Shown here: positions 36,165 through 44,600 of the stretch, in pieces
Layout of the letters: each line of letters starts with the position of its first letter
Position numbering within the stretch: the first letter of the stretch is position 1
From: Streptomyces sp. NRRL F-6131
GTDB lineage: Bacteria; Actinomycetota; Actinomycetes; Streptomycetales; Streptomycetaceae
Direction of reading: 5' to 3'
Assembly (NCBI GenBank): GCA_000719695.1
Contig: JOHN01000037.1
Span: 1 to 64,000 of the forward strand
DNA: 64,000 bases
Translations under genes and position numbers: made by a program
The notes under the pieces: model-generated
The model's input: the letters and a program-made list of their open reading frames with translations, nothing else
Databases searched by the model: none
What the model was told of the DNA's origin: nothing

Positions 36165-37052
36165 TCAGTCCTGGTCGAGCGGCAGGGCGAGATCGGTGAC
36201 GTGCGACGTACCGGGGAACGCGCCCAGGCCGGTGGCGCGGCCGGTCAGCACGTCCACCCGGTAAAGAGACCGGGTGCCTGCGACGTTCAGCGCGGCGTAG
36301 CCGTAGTTCATGCCCTGCTTGGTGGAGTAGTAGATGTCGAGGCCGGCGTCGGGTGCGGCGTCGACGCCGAGCTTGCCGGTGGGGGCGAGGGTGCCGGCGT
36401 TGGCCGGGGACTGCAGGGAGACGCGGTCGTTGGTGGTGTCGAGGTCGAACAGGGTGGTGGCGGTGGCCGCGTCGAGGTCGTTGTTGGTGTAGGCGACGCC
36501 GGTGACACCGAGCGCGGTGGTGCCGGTGGTGGCCGGGGGGACGGCGGGGTTGGTCAGGGTGCCGTCGGCGACGGTGGTGCCGACGGCCGGGGCGCCCGTC
36601 GGGTCGTCGATGTTGTGCCGCAGGTTCTGGCCGGAGTCGGAGACGATCCGCAGCCGGTTGGCGGCGGGGTTGAAGTCGACGCCGAACCAGTTGCCCTGGA
36701 GCGCGACGGTCAGCTGGGAGACCTTGGTGGCGCAGCCGTTGGTGTCGTCGAGGGTGTAGATGCCGCCCCGGTCGCCGACGCCGTACAGGGCGTGGTTCTG
36801 GACGCGGTAGTCGATGCCGACCAGGCGGGTGTCACCGACGAGGCCGGAGACGGCGCCGATGACGCGGACGTGGTCGGGGTGGACCACCGGGAAGTCGACC
36901 AGACGCTGGTCGTCGGTCAGACCGACCGCGTAGAGCTTCTCCCACACCTTTCCTTCCGGGGCGCTCTGCGCGGTGGCGCCGGGCGCGAGGGTGAGGCCGA
37001 GGGCGGCTGCGGTCGCCGTGGCGACCAGGACTGCCGTCATGCGCGTACGCAC
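36165..37052 (-). CDS. secreted DUF4394 beta-propeller protein
   Basis: A 295-residue secreted protein with a signal peptide (ATATAAALGLTLAPGATAQ, cleaved near 29). The body shows the DUF4394 pattern: LYAVGLTDDQRLVDF, LVGIDYRVQNHALYGVGDRGGIYTL split over two strands, then NWFGVDFNPAANRLRIVSD and TGVAYTNND. The family is a putative propeller of unknown function. GTG at 37052 follows GGAAGGAAC; ATG ten bases later is possible. Confidence 0.82.
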   Translation of the reverse strand: MRTRMTAVLVATATAAALGLTLAPGATAQSAPEGKVWEKLYAVGLTDDQRLVDFPVVHPDHVRVIGAVSGLVGDTRLVGIDYRVQNHALYGVGDRGGIYTLDDTNGCATKVSQLTVALQGNWFGVDFNPAANRLRIVSDSGQNLRHNIDDPTGAPAVGTTVADGTLTNPAVPPATTGTTALGVTGVAYTNNDLDAATATTLFDLDTTNDRVSLQSPANAGTLAPTGKLGVDAAPDAGLDIYYSTKQGMNYGYAALNVAGTRSLYRVDVLTGRATGLGAFPGTSHVTDLALPLDQD

Positions 37053-37543
37053 GTGAATTGTTCCTTCCGATCGGAAGCAGGACCCACCGGGTGGAGGTCC
37101 GCTGTCCCAAGGGACACACATCCGCCGTCGTCACGGCTGCCGACATGCTTCAAGGTCACCCGCCCGGCCCGGGACCGGTCGGGGCAGTCGGGCCCTGAAC
37201 CGTCCGCACCAGGGCGACCGCGACAGCAGGGTTCTTGGCCGTGGGTGCGCGCTCGATGTGGTGGCCGACCCGCCGGGCGAAGCCACCTTCGAGGGATGAG
37301 CCTTCGGGCCGGAAGACAAGGACGCGGTGGGACCAGGCCCCCAGCTCCGGACGCGGCCGGACACGACGACGGGCCGGACGCGTGCCGAGTAGCGTCCGGC
37401 CCTCGCCGCGGCCGCCGAAACGCCCCAGGGAGAAACAGAGCTGCCAGGCGGCCTGGCCGACGACCCGGCGGCGGCCGCGCTCCGCACCCTCGGCGAGGAA
37501 CTGCTCCGGCACGACCGGCTGCTGCTGCTCCACGGCACTGAGG
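37053..37543. other. no confident gene; possible plus-strand remnant
   Basis: The plus strand from about 37395 to 37560 reads ELPGGLADDPAAAALRTLGEE and [15 protein letters not shown], which is protein-like, but begins after a stop with no start codon. Probably a decayed gene. Confidence 0.35.
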
Positions 37544-37864
37544 TCACGGGCCCGGGGTGCGGAGGCATTCGTCCGTCCGCGGATCCCCGGGGGTCGCGTG
37601 CTGGGGCGTTTCGGGTCCGGTCGGCCGGCCCGGTTGTTCGGTGGGGCGGCCCGCCGTCTGGTCGGGGGTGGCGGCGGGCGGCCAGGGGCGCTGGGTGAGG
37701 TGTCGGTGGAGGGCGTCGAGTCGCGCGAGGTGGGTGTCGAGGGCGGTGTTGACGGTGCTCGTGGTGGCGGTGATGCGTGCTTCGAGGTCGGTGATGCGGT
37801 CGATGAGGTGCTGCCACCGTGCTTCGGCGGTGAGGAGGTCAGGTGCGTCGTCGGTTGCTGTCAT
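37544..37864 (-). CDS. 106-residue coiled-coil protein downstream of rheA
   Basis: Hydrophilic protein; residues about 12-60 form a helical coiled coil ([18 protein letters not shown], then [20 protein letters not shown]) followed by a Pro/Thr-rich tail. Its ATG lies 26 bases inside the 3' end of the rheA-like gene, so the two are translationally coupled. No function recognised; role with RheA possible. Confidence 0.55.
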   Translation of the reverse strand: MTATDDAPDLLTAEARWQHLIDRITDLEARITATTSTVNTALDTHLARLDALHRHLTQRPWPPAATPDQTAGRPTEQPGRPTGPETPQHATPGDPRTDECLRTPGP

Positions 37865-38561
37865 CGCGGAGTCGGTTGGTGTGGCGGGTGAGGGCGTCGA
37901 GGCGGTCGGTGAGGTCGGGGTCGCCGGTGCCGAGGTGGGGGCGGACGGCGGCGAGCGGTTCTATGAGGTCGGCGGGGTCGGGGGTGGCGAGGGCGGTGGT
38001 GAGGGCGTCCTGGGCGGGGCGTGCATCGGGTCCGAGGTCGGTGGCGGCGCTGATCCGGGCGGCGAGGACGCGCAGGTCGGCGGCGTGTTCGCGGGCCCAG
38101 GCGGCGACGGTGCGGTCGGCGGCGCGGCGGTCGCGGACGGCTTTGACGCGTTCGGCGCCGGTCACGCGGGCGTCCGCGGCGGTGGCACCGCCGTCCGTGG
38201 TGGTGCGCGGGGCGGGGCGCAGGCGCAGGTAGCGGTTCTCGGCGGCCTGGCGGCTGGCGACGCCCATGGGGTGGGCGAGGTCGGCCCAGGTGGCGCCGGC
38301 GGTGCGGGCGTTCTCCACGAGGCCGGCTTCCCAGCCGGCGAGCTGGGCGCGCAGTTCGCGCAGCAGGACGAGGGCGGCCAGCGCGGGCTCCGGTCCTTCG
38401 TCCGGTGTTCCGGCACCGGGCGGGGCGGTGTGCCGTCCGGTGTTCTGGGCGGTGCGGACGGCGTCGTCGATGGCGGCAAGTGCGGCGGCTGCGGCGAGGA
38501 AGGACGTCGGTCCTGAGGGCGGGGTGGCGCGGGTGGCGGGCGGGTCGGGCCGCTTTCCCAT
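37839..38561 (-). CDS. rheA: RheA-like repressor of hsp18
   Basis: A 240-residue Ala-rich soluble protein with a region resembling a helix-turn-helix ([21 protein letters not shown], about 100-120). It is divergent from an Hsp18 gene and between them lies the exact dyad TGTCATC-N5-GATGACA, the published operator of RheA, the temperature-responsive autoregulated repressor of hsp18 in Streptomyces albus. ATG at 38561 has GAGGAG eight bases upstream. A further upstream ATG at 38597 would lie inside the operator and is disfavoured. Repression lost on heating is inferred from the family. Confidence 0.82.
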   Translation of the reverse strand: MGKRPDPPATRATPPSGPTSFLAAAAALAAIDDAVRTAQNTGRHTAPPGAGTPDEGPEPALAALVLLRELRAQLAGWEAGLVENARTAGATWADLAHPMGVASRQAAENRYLRLRPAPRTTTDGGATAADARVTGAERVKAVRDRRAADRTVAAWAREHAADLRVLAARISAATDLGPDARPAQDALTTALATPDPADLIEPLAAVRPHLGTGDPDLTDRLDALTRHTNRLRDDSNRRRT

Positions 38562-38590
38562 GGATGTCACTCCTCTGGTGACTCGCGTGT

Positions 38591-38619
38591 TTGTCATCGG
38601 ATGGATGACATGCTAGAAC
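38591..38619 (+). promoter_or_regulatory. hsp18 promoter with RheA operator
   Basis: Operator 38592-38610: TGTCATC, five bases, GATGACA, a perfect 7-bp dyad. It overlaps a vegetative promoter for hsp18: -35 TTGTCA (38591-38596), 17-base spacer, -10 TAGAAC (38614-38619). Repressor bound here would block RNA polymerase; it also sits between the gene pair and can autoregulate rheA. Confidence 0.85.
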
Positions 38620-38670
38620 AGTTTCAGGTGAAGCGCACTGGCTCCCATCGACCACTGGAGGTGTTTCGCG

Positions 38671-39105
38671 ATGCTGATGCGCACTGACCCGTTCCGCGAG
38701 CTGGACCGGCTGACCCAGCAGTTCCTGGGCACGAACGGGACCTGGTCCCGGCCGGCCCCGATGCCGCTGGACGCCTGCCGGGTCGGCGACGAGTACGTGA
38801 TCTGCTTCGACCTGCCCGGGGTGGACCCGCAGGCGATCGACATCGACGTCGAACGGAACATGCTGACCGTCAAGGCCGAGCGCCGCCCGCGCCACGAGGG
38901 CGAGAACGTGAAGTGGGAGCTGTCCGAGCGCCCGCTCGGCGTGTTCTCCCGCCAGGTCATGCTCTCCGACACCCTCGACCCCGCCGGGATCAGCGCCGAC
39001 TACGACTCGGGCGTGCTGACCCTGCGCATCCCGGTCGCGGAGAAGGCCAAGCCCCGCAAGATCGCCGTCGGCCACAACGGCGACCGCAAGCAGATCCGGG
39101 CCTGA
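38671..39105 (+). CDS. hsp18: Hsp18 small heat-shock protein (Hsp20 family)
   Basis: A 144-residue alpha-crystallin-type chaperone. The N-terminal arm [18 protein letters not shown] is followed by the crystallin domain (about 35-130) with [19 protein letters not shown] and the hallmark [12 protein letters not shown], then a C-terminal extension with RKIAV. It binds unfolding proteins and, in S. albus, aids membrane and protein stability on heating. GGAGG precedes the ATG. Divergent from rheA. Confidence 0.95.
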   Translation: MLMRTDPFRELDRLTQQFLGTNGTWSRPAPMPLDACRVGDEYVICFDLPGVDPQAIDIDVERNMLTVKAERRPRHEGENVKWELSERPLGVFSRQVMLSDTLDPAGISADYDSGVLTLRIPVAEKAKPRKIAVGHNGDRKQIRA

Positions 39106-39230
39106 CCGCCCCGATGCCGTTCCGCGCCGCCCCTGATCTCTCCCCCCTCGATCCAAGGGGCGGCCGGAACACCCCCGACCGCCGGCCGCCCTCGCCCCGG
39201 CCGGCCCACCCGCAGCGACGCGAGAACGCC

Positions 39231-39524
39231 ATGAACGGCCAGAGCAACCAGCCCTTCATCGTGCGGGGAAACGGCGAGATCGACCTCGACACCGCCCCCG
39301 CACTGCACCGTGCTCTGGCCGCCGCGCTCGAGTCGCACCAGGAGGTGGTCCTCGATCTGTCGGAGGTGACGTTCATGGACTGCGCGGGTCTGGGCGCCCT
39401 CGTCCGGGCCCGCAACCACGCCGACCGCAGCGGCAGGCGCCTGATCCTGCGCGGGGCCGGCCGCTGCGTCGTCCGGCTGCTCGAACTCACCGGTCTGCAC
39501 CGGCGCTTGGCCGTCGAACCCTGA
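39231..39524 (+). CDS. STAS-domain protein lacking the phosphorylated Ser
   Basis: A 97-residue single STAS domain: GEIDLDTAPALHRAL, VVLDLSEVTFMDCAGLGALV and RRLILRGAGRCVVRLLELTG. The usual DSSG phosphorylation site is DCAG here, so it probably cannot be phosphorylated by an anti-sigma kinase and may bind constitutively or have another role. Start ATG at 39231 with only a weak GCGAGAA upstream. Transcribed with hsp18 and the DUF2267 gene direction, gap 125 bases. Confidence 0.82.
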   Translation: MNGQSNQPFIVRGNGEIDLDTAPALHRALAAALESHQEVVLDLSEVTFMDCAGLGALVRARNHADRSGRRLILRGAGRCVVRLLELTGLHRRLAVEP

Positions 39525-39568
39525 CCGGGCACGGTCGCGCAGGACCTCGGGATGAAGGGAGAACCGCG

Positions 39569-39973
39569 GTGACACTTCGATGGGAGGCGTTCCTGGAGGA
39601 GGTCCGGGAACGCGGCGAGTACGACACGCCCCACGAGGCCGAGCGAGCGGCGCGCGTCGTGCTGGCCCTGCTCGGCGCCCACCTCGTCGGCCGGGTGCGC
39701 GCCGACCTTGCGGCCCGGCTGCCGGAGACCCTGGCCCTGATCCTGCTCAACCCGCTGCAGGCCGCCGAACCGCTCACCCCCGAGCGGTTCGCGCGCGCCA
39801 CGGCGGCCTGGGTCGAGGGCGCCAGCGAGACCACCGCGCTGTGGGACATCGGCGCCGTCCTGTCGACGGTGGCCGACGCCGTCGGCGACGACCTCACCGA
39901 GCGCGTCCTGCTCCAACTGCCGCCCGGCTACGACCTCCTGTTCGGCCGCGCCGACCTCGCCGCCGCGGCGTGA
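39569..39973 (+). CDS. DUF2267 family protein
   Basis: A 134-residue helical protein with the DUF2267 arrangement: FLEEVRERGEYDTPHEAERAARVVL, LLGAHLVGRVRADLAARLP and a second copy-like half DDLTERVLLQLPPGYDLLFG. The family is common near stress genes in actinomycetes, function unknown. GTG follows GAAGGGAGAA. Forty-four bases after the STAS gene, so likely one operon. Confidence 0.85.
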   Translation: MTLRWEAFLEEVRERGEYDTPHEAERAARVVLALLGAHLVGRVRADLAARLPETLALILLNPLQAAEPLTPERFARATAAWVEGASETTALWDIGAVLSTVADAVGDDLTERVLLQLPPGYDLLFGRADLAAAA

Positions 39974-40035
39974 CCCGGAACCGGGTGAGGGCCGTTACCG
40001 GCACCGTACGGGGGCTGCCGGCCGGGCGGGCGGGT

Positions 40036-40251
40036 TCACGAGCCCGGTCGGCGGGGCGGGTTCCCTTCGCGGTTGCCGGACGGGCGGGCCGCGTCGAGCG
40101 CGTCGCGCAGGGTGTCCAGGTCGGCGACGGCGGCCGGTTCGGCGAAGCGGGCCGCCAACCGGCGGACGGAGCGGTCGTCACCGTCCTGTACGGCCTCGGC
40201 GACCGCTTCGACAGTGGCCGCCTGTCCGGCCCGGGCCGTCTCCGGTGTCAC
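40036..40251 (-). CDS. possible 71-residue helical protein
   Basis: GTG start without a clear ribosome binding site. Product reads AATVEAVAEAVQDGDDRSV, RRLAARFAEP and LDTLRDALDAARP, helical and plausible, with a C-terminal basic tail. The frame is open another 90 bases upstream but offers no start. Convergent with the DUF2267 gene. Confidence 0.4.
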   Translation of the reverse strand: MTPETARAGQAATVEAVAEAVQDGDDRSVRRLAARFAEPAAVADLDTLRDALDAARPSGNREGNPPRRPGS

Positions 40252-40492
40252 GGGTGCCGGATGTTCCGCTGCCGCCTCCCCGCGCGGTGTCGCTCGGTGC
40301 GTCGGGCGCAGCGGCGGCTCGGGGGGTTGCCGTCGCGCGGCGGAAGACTACCTCACTCGCAGGCGCCGCAAAATCTATCTGCGCCGGAGTAGACATTGCT
40401 CGCGGGCGGGTCTAATGTTTCTCCCGTAGACAGCAGTCGGCGATACCGGCCAGACACGAACTGGCCGGGTTGTTGGACGGAGTTCGCAGTTC

Positions 40493-40862
40493 GGTCCGGC
40501 AGTGGAGTTCCGAAGCCAGGCAGATGCAGGACGGCGACGGGACTGACTGCCGGACCGGGCGGCCCGCAGGTACCAGGGGCCGCCGCAGCGGTACCAGTAG
40601 TACGCAGTTCAGTGAGTGCAGTACCCGGCAGTCGCAAGACAGGCAGGACCTCGGCAAAGGCGCCCAGACTGCGGGCGCGCGTGCCGAGGGGTCCGGGCAG
40701 TGGGGTTCCAGGCCGGCGCAGGTGCAGGACGGCCGGCGGAGCTGGCTGCCGGACCGGGTGGGCCACCGCGTCCACCAACCAGCAGGACGCAGTTCAGCAG
40801 GTGCAGTACCAGCACTACCAGCAGTGCCGGCGGTGCTGGCAGTAAGAAAGTGACAGTTCAGT
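40493..40862. repeat. diverged tandem duplication, about 190 bp period
   Basis: Unit A (40493-40625) and unit B (40690-40810) share the order GGTCCGGCAGTGG, GCAGGACGGC, CTGCCGGACCGGG and end in GCAGTTCAG..GTGCAGTACC. A fourth partial copy of CAGTTCAGTAC follows at 40853-40862. Base composition is unlike normal coding sequence, rich in CAG/CAGT trinucleotide steps. No frame in it resembles a protein. Possibly a regulatory RNA, protein-binding array or recombination site. Confidence 0.6.
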
Positions 40863-41558
40863 ACAGAGGATGAACGGAGGGCAAAAGCGCCATCAGGATC
40901 GCCCGGCCCGTGAACACCCGTCCCGGGCGGGCACCGCAGACCCCAACGCAAGGACGGTGGTTTCCGGTCACGCATCCGCGATCCCCGCACACCCCATCCC
41001 CCGGGGCAGTGCGGACGTAACAGGACCGGCCCAGGCCGGTAGATGGTGTTGTTGTTCCCCTTCGGGGCCCCGGAGCCGACACGGCGCCGGGGCCCCTCGA
41101 CGCGTTCTCCCCGGAACCAGAGAGGTGCGGTGACTGCCCCGGCCGACCCCGACACACCCGAGACACCCGACTCCGTACCCGGAGAACGGCCGACCGGGGC
41201 CCGGCCGGCCGCGCGGTGGGAGCTGTCCGCCTCCCGGTCCCGGCCCGCGCCCGCGGACCGGGACCTGGGCCGCTCGTTTCCCGGATGCGCCGCTGGTGCG
41301 CGGCGCGAGCCGACTGCGCCGGACCGGCGACGGCGGCACCCGCACGCTCCACCAGGGCGCCGACCTCGCCTGCGGCCGGGCCGGGCCGGGCCGGGCGCGA
41401 CGCCGACGGCCAGGACAGCGGGGCGTGCTCTGATCGGCGGCCGGATGGGCTGCGGGGCGCCCGGACGGGCGACGACGGTGAGCGGCTGCCGGGGGCCGTG
41501 CCCGGTCGCGGCCCGCTCCGGCGAACCGGTGCGCGGCCGGCGGCACAGAGCGGCGGTG
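40863..41558. other. no confident gene, 0.7 kb
   Basis: Includes a 10-bp hairpin at 41064-41096 (13-base loop). Frames on both strands are Arg/Pro-rich without domains. Confidence 0.4.
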
Positions 41559-42839
41559 CTACCGCACCGTGAGGGTGGTCATGCGGCGGAGCGGGGACAG
41601 GGCAGTAGGGAGCCAGGCGCAGGCCAGGGCGGCCGCTGCGACGGCGAGGGCGGTACGGGTGCCGGTGGTGGCGGCGAGAGCGCCCGCGGTCGCCGCGCCG
41701 ACGGCGACGGCGCCGGTGAAGAACACACGCATGGTCCCGTTGACCCGGGCCATCAGGTGGGTCGGGGTGGCCTGCTGGCGGAAGGTCGTCATCAGCACGG
41801 AATCGAAACCGATCTTGAGCATGACCAATGCCCAGGCAACGGCCGCCAGGGCAGCGGGCACGGGTCGCCCCAGCAGGGGGAGGGTCAGCGCCAGGGGCGC
41901 CACGGCGACACCGACCACCACGGCGGCGCGGCCGGCGCCGAGCCGCCGGGCCAGCCGGACCGCGCCCAGCGCACCGGTCAGCCCGCCGATGCCGCCGGCC
42001 CCCAGGAACAGGCCCAGCTCCCCTTCGCTCCAGCCCAGTTCGCCCAAGGTCAGAACCGGCAGCAGCGTCGTCACCCCGGCCGTGCCGATGTTGACCAGGC
42101 AGCCCGACAGCAGCACGGCGCGCAGCACCGGCCGGCGGGCGACGAAGGCCAGACCCTCGGTGATCTCCCGCCCCAGCCGCCGTCGCGGGACCGAGACCCG
42201 AGCCACCACGTGCTCACGCAGGCCCACGGTGGAGAGCCAGGCAGCCGACCACAGGTAGCCGGCTGCCATGGCCAACAGCACCGTGGGCGGCTCCAGCAGC
42301 CCGGCCGCCCAGCCGGCCAGCGGTGGTGCGGCAATCATCGCGCTCTGGGTGAGGGTGGCCAGGCGGGCGTTGGTGGGGGCGAGCAGCGCCCCGGGGGCCA
42401 GGTCCTTGACCAGGCTCTGGGCGGCCAGGTCGAAGAAGACACCCGCCACGCCCTGCACCGTCACGACAGCCAGCAGCTGCGCCACGGTCAGTCCGTGGCA
42501 CCAGGAGGCGAGGGGGACGGTCACCAGCGCCGCCGCGCGCACCAGGTCGGCGGCGATCATGACGGGGCGTCGCGGCACCCGGTCCAGCCACGCACCGACC
42601 GGCAGGCCCAGCACCACGAACGGCAGCGTCAACGCGGTGCGCAGCAGCGCGACGGCCGAGGCGTCCGCGTGCAGCGCGGTGACCGCCGTCAACGGGACGG
42701 CCACCTGCCCCATCTGGGCACCCCACACGGCGACCCCGGAGGCGGTGAGGAAACGGGCCCGGCCGCGCCCCGCAGCGAGGGGTCCGGGGCTGTTCGACGG
42801 AGCCCGGTCGGGGGTGGACTTCTCGATCGTGTCGGTCAT
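41559..42839 (-). CDS. MFS drug-efflux-type transporter
   Basis: A 426-residue protein with about 12 membrane helices. The major facilitator loop 2-3 motif reads GAWLDRVPRRPVMI (about 80-93). Helices continue evenly to the C-terminus (VALAVAAAALACAWLPTAL). The order and the divergent regulator suggest proton-driven export of a small toxic compound or antibiotic, but no substrate can be read. ATG at 42839 has a GAGG at nine bases and is 38 bases from the operator; GTG at 42866 is possible. Confidence 0.88.
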   Translation of the reverse strand: MTDTIEKSTPDRAPSNSPGPLAAGRGRARFLTASGVAVWGAQMGQVAVPLTAVTALHADASAVALLRTALTLPFVVLGLPVGAWLDRVPRRPVMIAADLVRAAALVTVPLASWCHGLTVAQLLAVVTVQGVAGVFFDLAAQSLVKDLAPGALLAPTNARLATLTQSAMIAAPPLAGWAAGLLEPPTVLLAMAAGYLWSAAWLSTVGLREHVVARVSVPRRRLGREITEGLAFVARRPVLRAVLLSGCLVNIGTAGVTTLLPVLTLGELGWSEGELGLFLGAGGIGGLTGALGAVRLARRLGAGRAAVVVGVAVAPLALTLPLLGRPVPAALAAVAWALVMLKIGFDSVLMTTFRQQATPTHLMARVNGTMRVFFTGAVAVGAATAGALAATTGTRTALAVAAAALACAWLPTALSPLRRMTTLTVR

Positions 42840-42877
42840 GGCGCGAAGCCTCGGGGACCCTCCCACCCCCGCTCAAC

Positions 42878-42899
42878 GGATTCACACTAGAGTGAATCC
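42878..42899. promoter_or_regulatory. 22-bp palindrome between divergent regulator and MFS genes
   Basis: Perfect 8-bp arms GGATTCAC and GTGAATCC separated by ACTAGA. A -10-like TAGAGT lies within it reading right, TAGTGT reading left. The rightward GTG start is three bases after the palindrome, so that mRNA would be leaderless. Probable autoregulated operator of the DUF5937 regulator. Confidence 0.75.
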
Positions 42900-42901
42900 T
42901 C

Positions 42902-43879
42902 GTGCCCGTCCTCGCCCTGTCCCTGGACACCGCCGACCTCAGCCGGCTGCGCTGGGCCCTGTCCCCGGCCTGGGAACTGCTGGCTTCGCTCAGGGCACTG
43001 GCCCCGCCCGGCGCCAGCACGGTCCACATGCCCTGGCTGTCCGCCCACCGCGACGACCCCCTGCTGGACCAGCCGCTGGTCCGGGAGCTGGCCACCGCAA
43101 CCGCGGGGCGCATCCCCGGCTTCCTCGCCCCCACCCCCGCCTCGCCCCTGACCGAACTCGACGAGGAACTCGCCCACGTCCGCGCCACCCCGGTCGAGGT
43201 CCTGCGCGAGGACCTGGCCGCCGTCTTCGGCGACCCGCTCCCCACGACACTCCACCCGCTCCTGCGCGCACCCCGACGCGAACTGGACACCCTCACCGAC
43301 CACCTGCACCGCTACTGGCAACGCACCCTGGCCCCGCACTGGCCCCGCATCCGCGCCCTCCTGGAGTCCGACATCCACCACCGCGCCCGCGCGCTCACCG
43401 AGCGCGGGCCCGCGGCCATGCTCGCCGACATCCACCCCGACCTGACCTACGACCGGACCACCGCAATCCTGCGCACCACGCTGCGCCACGGCGTCCCGGA
43501 CCGGGCCCACCGGCGGCTGGAGGGACGCGGCCTGGTCCTGGTGCCCTCGGCGTTCGCCTGGCCGGGCCTGTACGTGAAGACCGTCGAGCCGTGGACGCCG
43601 GTGATCCGCTACCCCGTGCGCGGCGTCGGCACGCTGTGGGAGGCCGCCGACACCCCCACCGACCTGGCCGCAGCCCTCGGCACCACCCGTGCGCGGCTCC
43701 TGGACCTCCTGGAGACCCCGGCCACCACCCTCGAACTCGCCCACCGCACCGGCCTGGCCCCGGGCGGCGTCTCCGCCCACCTGCACCGCCTCACCCGCGC
43801 CGGCCTGATCGCCCCCCACCGCACCGGCCGCACCGTCCTGTACGCCAGAACCACCCGTGGCGAAGCCCTCTGCAACTGA
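42902..43879 (+). CDS. ArsR-type regulator with DUF5937 domain
   Basis: A 325-residue regulator. Residues about 1-230 are the DUF5937 part (SPAWELLASLRAL, PHWPRIRALLESDI), of which the ligand is unknown. The C-terminal winged helix (about 240-325) includes TTLELAHRTGLAPGGVSAHL and a wing GLIAPHRTGRTVLYARTTRG. Such proteins usually repress a neighbouring transporter and sense its substrate. GTG at 42902 is very close to the operator, consistent with a leaderless transcript. Confidence 0.85.
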   Translation: MPVLALSLDTADLSRLRWALSPAWELLASLRALAPPGASTVHMPWLSAHRDDPLLDQPLVRELATATAGRIPGFLAPTPASPLTELDEELAHVRATPVEVLREDLAAVFGDPLPTTLHPLLRAPRRELDTLTDHLHRYWQRTLAPHWPRIRALLESDIHHRARALTERGPAAMLADIHPDLTYDRTTAILRTTLRHGVPDRAHRRLEGRGLVLVPSAFAWPGLYVKTVEPWTPVIRYPVRGVGTLWEAADTPTDLAAALGTTRARLLDLLETPATTLELAHRTGLAPGGVSAHLHRLTRAGLIAPHRTGRTVLYARTTRGEALCN

Positions 43880-43975
43880 CAGCACCAGCCCCCGCCGTCC
43901 GCACCGCCGAGTACGCACCGGGTGGCGACGGATGACCTGGCTCCCGGTGCGCCGATGGGCCCTACGATCGTCGCC

Positions 43976-44464
43976 ATGACCTCCGCACTGATCCTGATCG
44001 ACCTGATGCCGCGCATCATCGCGCTCCCCCTCGGCCCGCATACCGGTGACGAAGTGCTCGCGCGCTGCCGCGAGTTGGCCGAGTCTTTCCGGGCGAGTGG
44101 GCGGCCGGTGGTGCTGGTACGGGTGGAGCGCCCGAACGTCGCCGAGCAGCCGCCGGGCAGCGACTTCGCCGACGGCCTGGTGCACGGTGGCGACGTCGTG
44201 GTGGTCAAGCGCACCATCGGCGCGTTCTACGGGACCGATCTGGACGAGCAGTTGCGCAAACTGGGTGCGGACACCTTGGTGATCGCCGGCCTGGTCACCA
44301 CGATGGGCGTCGAGTCCACCGCACGGGCCGCGGCCGACCACGGCTACCAACTGGAGTTCGTAGCCGACGCGATGTCCGGCCTGGCCGCGGACGAGCACGA
44401 GTTCACCGTGGCGCGGACCTTCCCGCGCTTCGGCGAGGTGCGGAACACCGCCGACTACAGCTGA
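43976..44464 (+). CDS. isochorismatase-family protein lacking the usual Cys
   Basis: A 162-residue cysteine-hydrolase-fold protein. Catalytic-type Asp is in LILIDLMP and Lys in VVKRTIGAFYGTDL. The nucleophile position usually reads xxCV; here it is TTMGVESTAR, with Gly instead of Cys. Some members of the family carry this GVESTAR form and their reaction is unclear. It may therefore be non-hydrolytic or use another residue. 96 bases after the DUF5937 gene, so possibly co-transcribed. Confidence 0.8.
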   Translation: MTSALILIDLMPRIIALPLGPHTGDEVLARCRELAESFRASGRPVVLVRVERPNVAEQPPGSDFADGLVHGGDVVVVKRTIGAFYGTDLDEQLRKLGADTLVIAGLVTTMGVESTARAAADHGYQLEFVADAMSGLAADEHEFTVARTFPRFGEVRNTADYS

Positions 44465-44600
44465 CGCCAGCCCGGTGAGCCGGTCCCGACAGGCTGCGAC
44501 CCGCCGGGATGCCACGGCGTCCCCTGCACGACCGCCGCCCCGAGGCCGAGGCCGCGCGAATTCATGTGCAAGCCGTGGCTGGGTCCGCGATCATTGGCCG

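Noticed and set aside
37156..37533. Minus-strand 125-codon frame
   Set aside because: The plus strand in the same place reads more like protein, and neither has a start with a ribosome binding site.
38597..38597. Upstream start for the RheA-like gene
   Set aside because: It lies inside the operator and lacks a ribosome binding site; ATG at 38561 has one.
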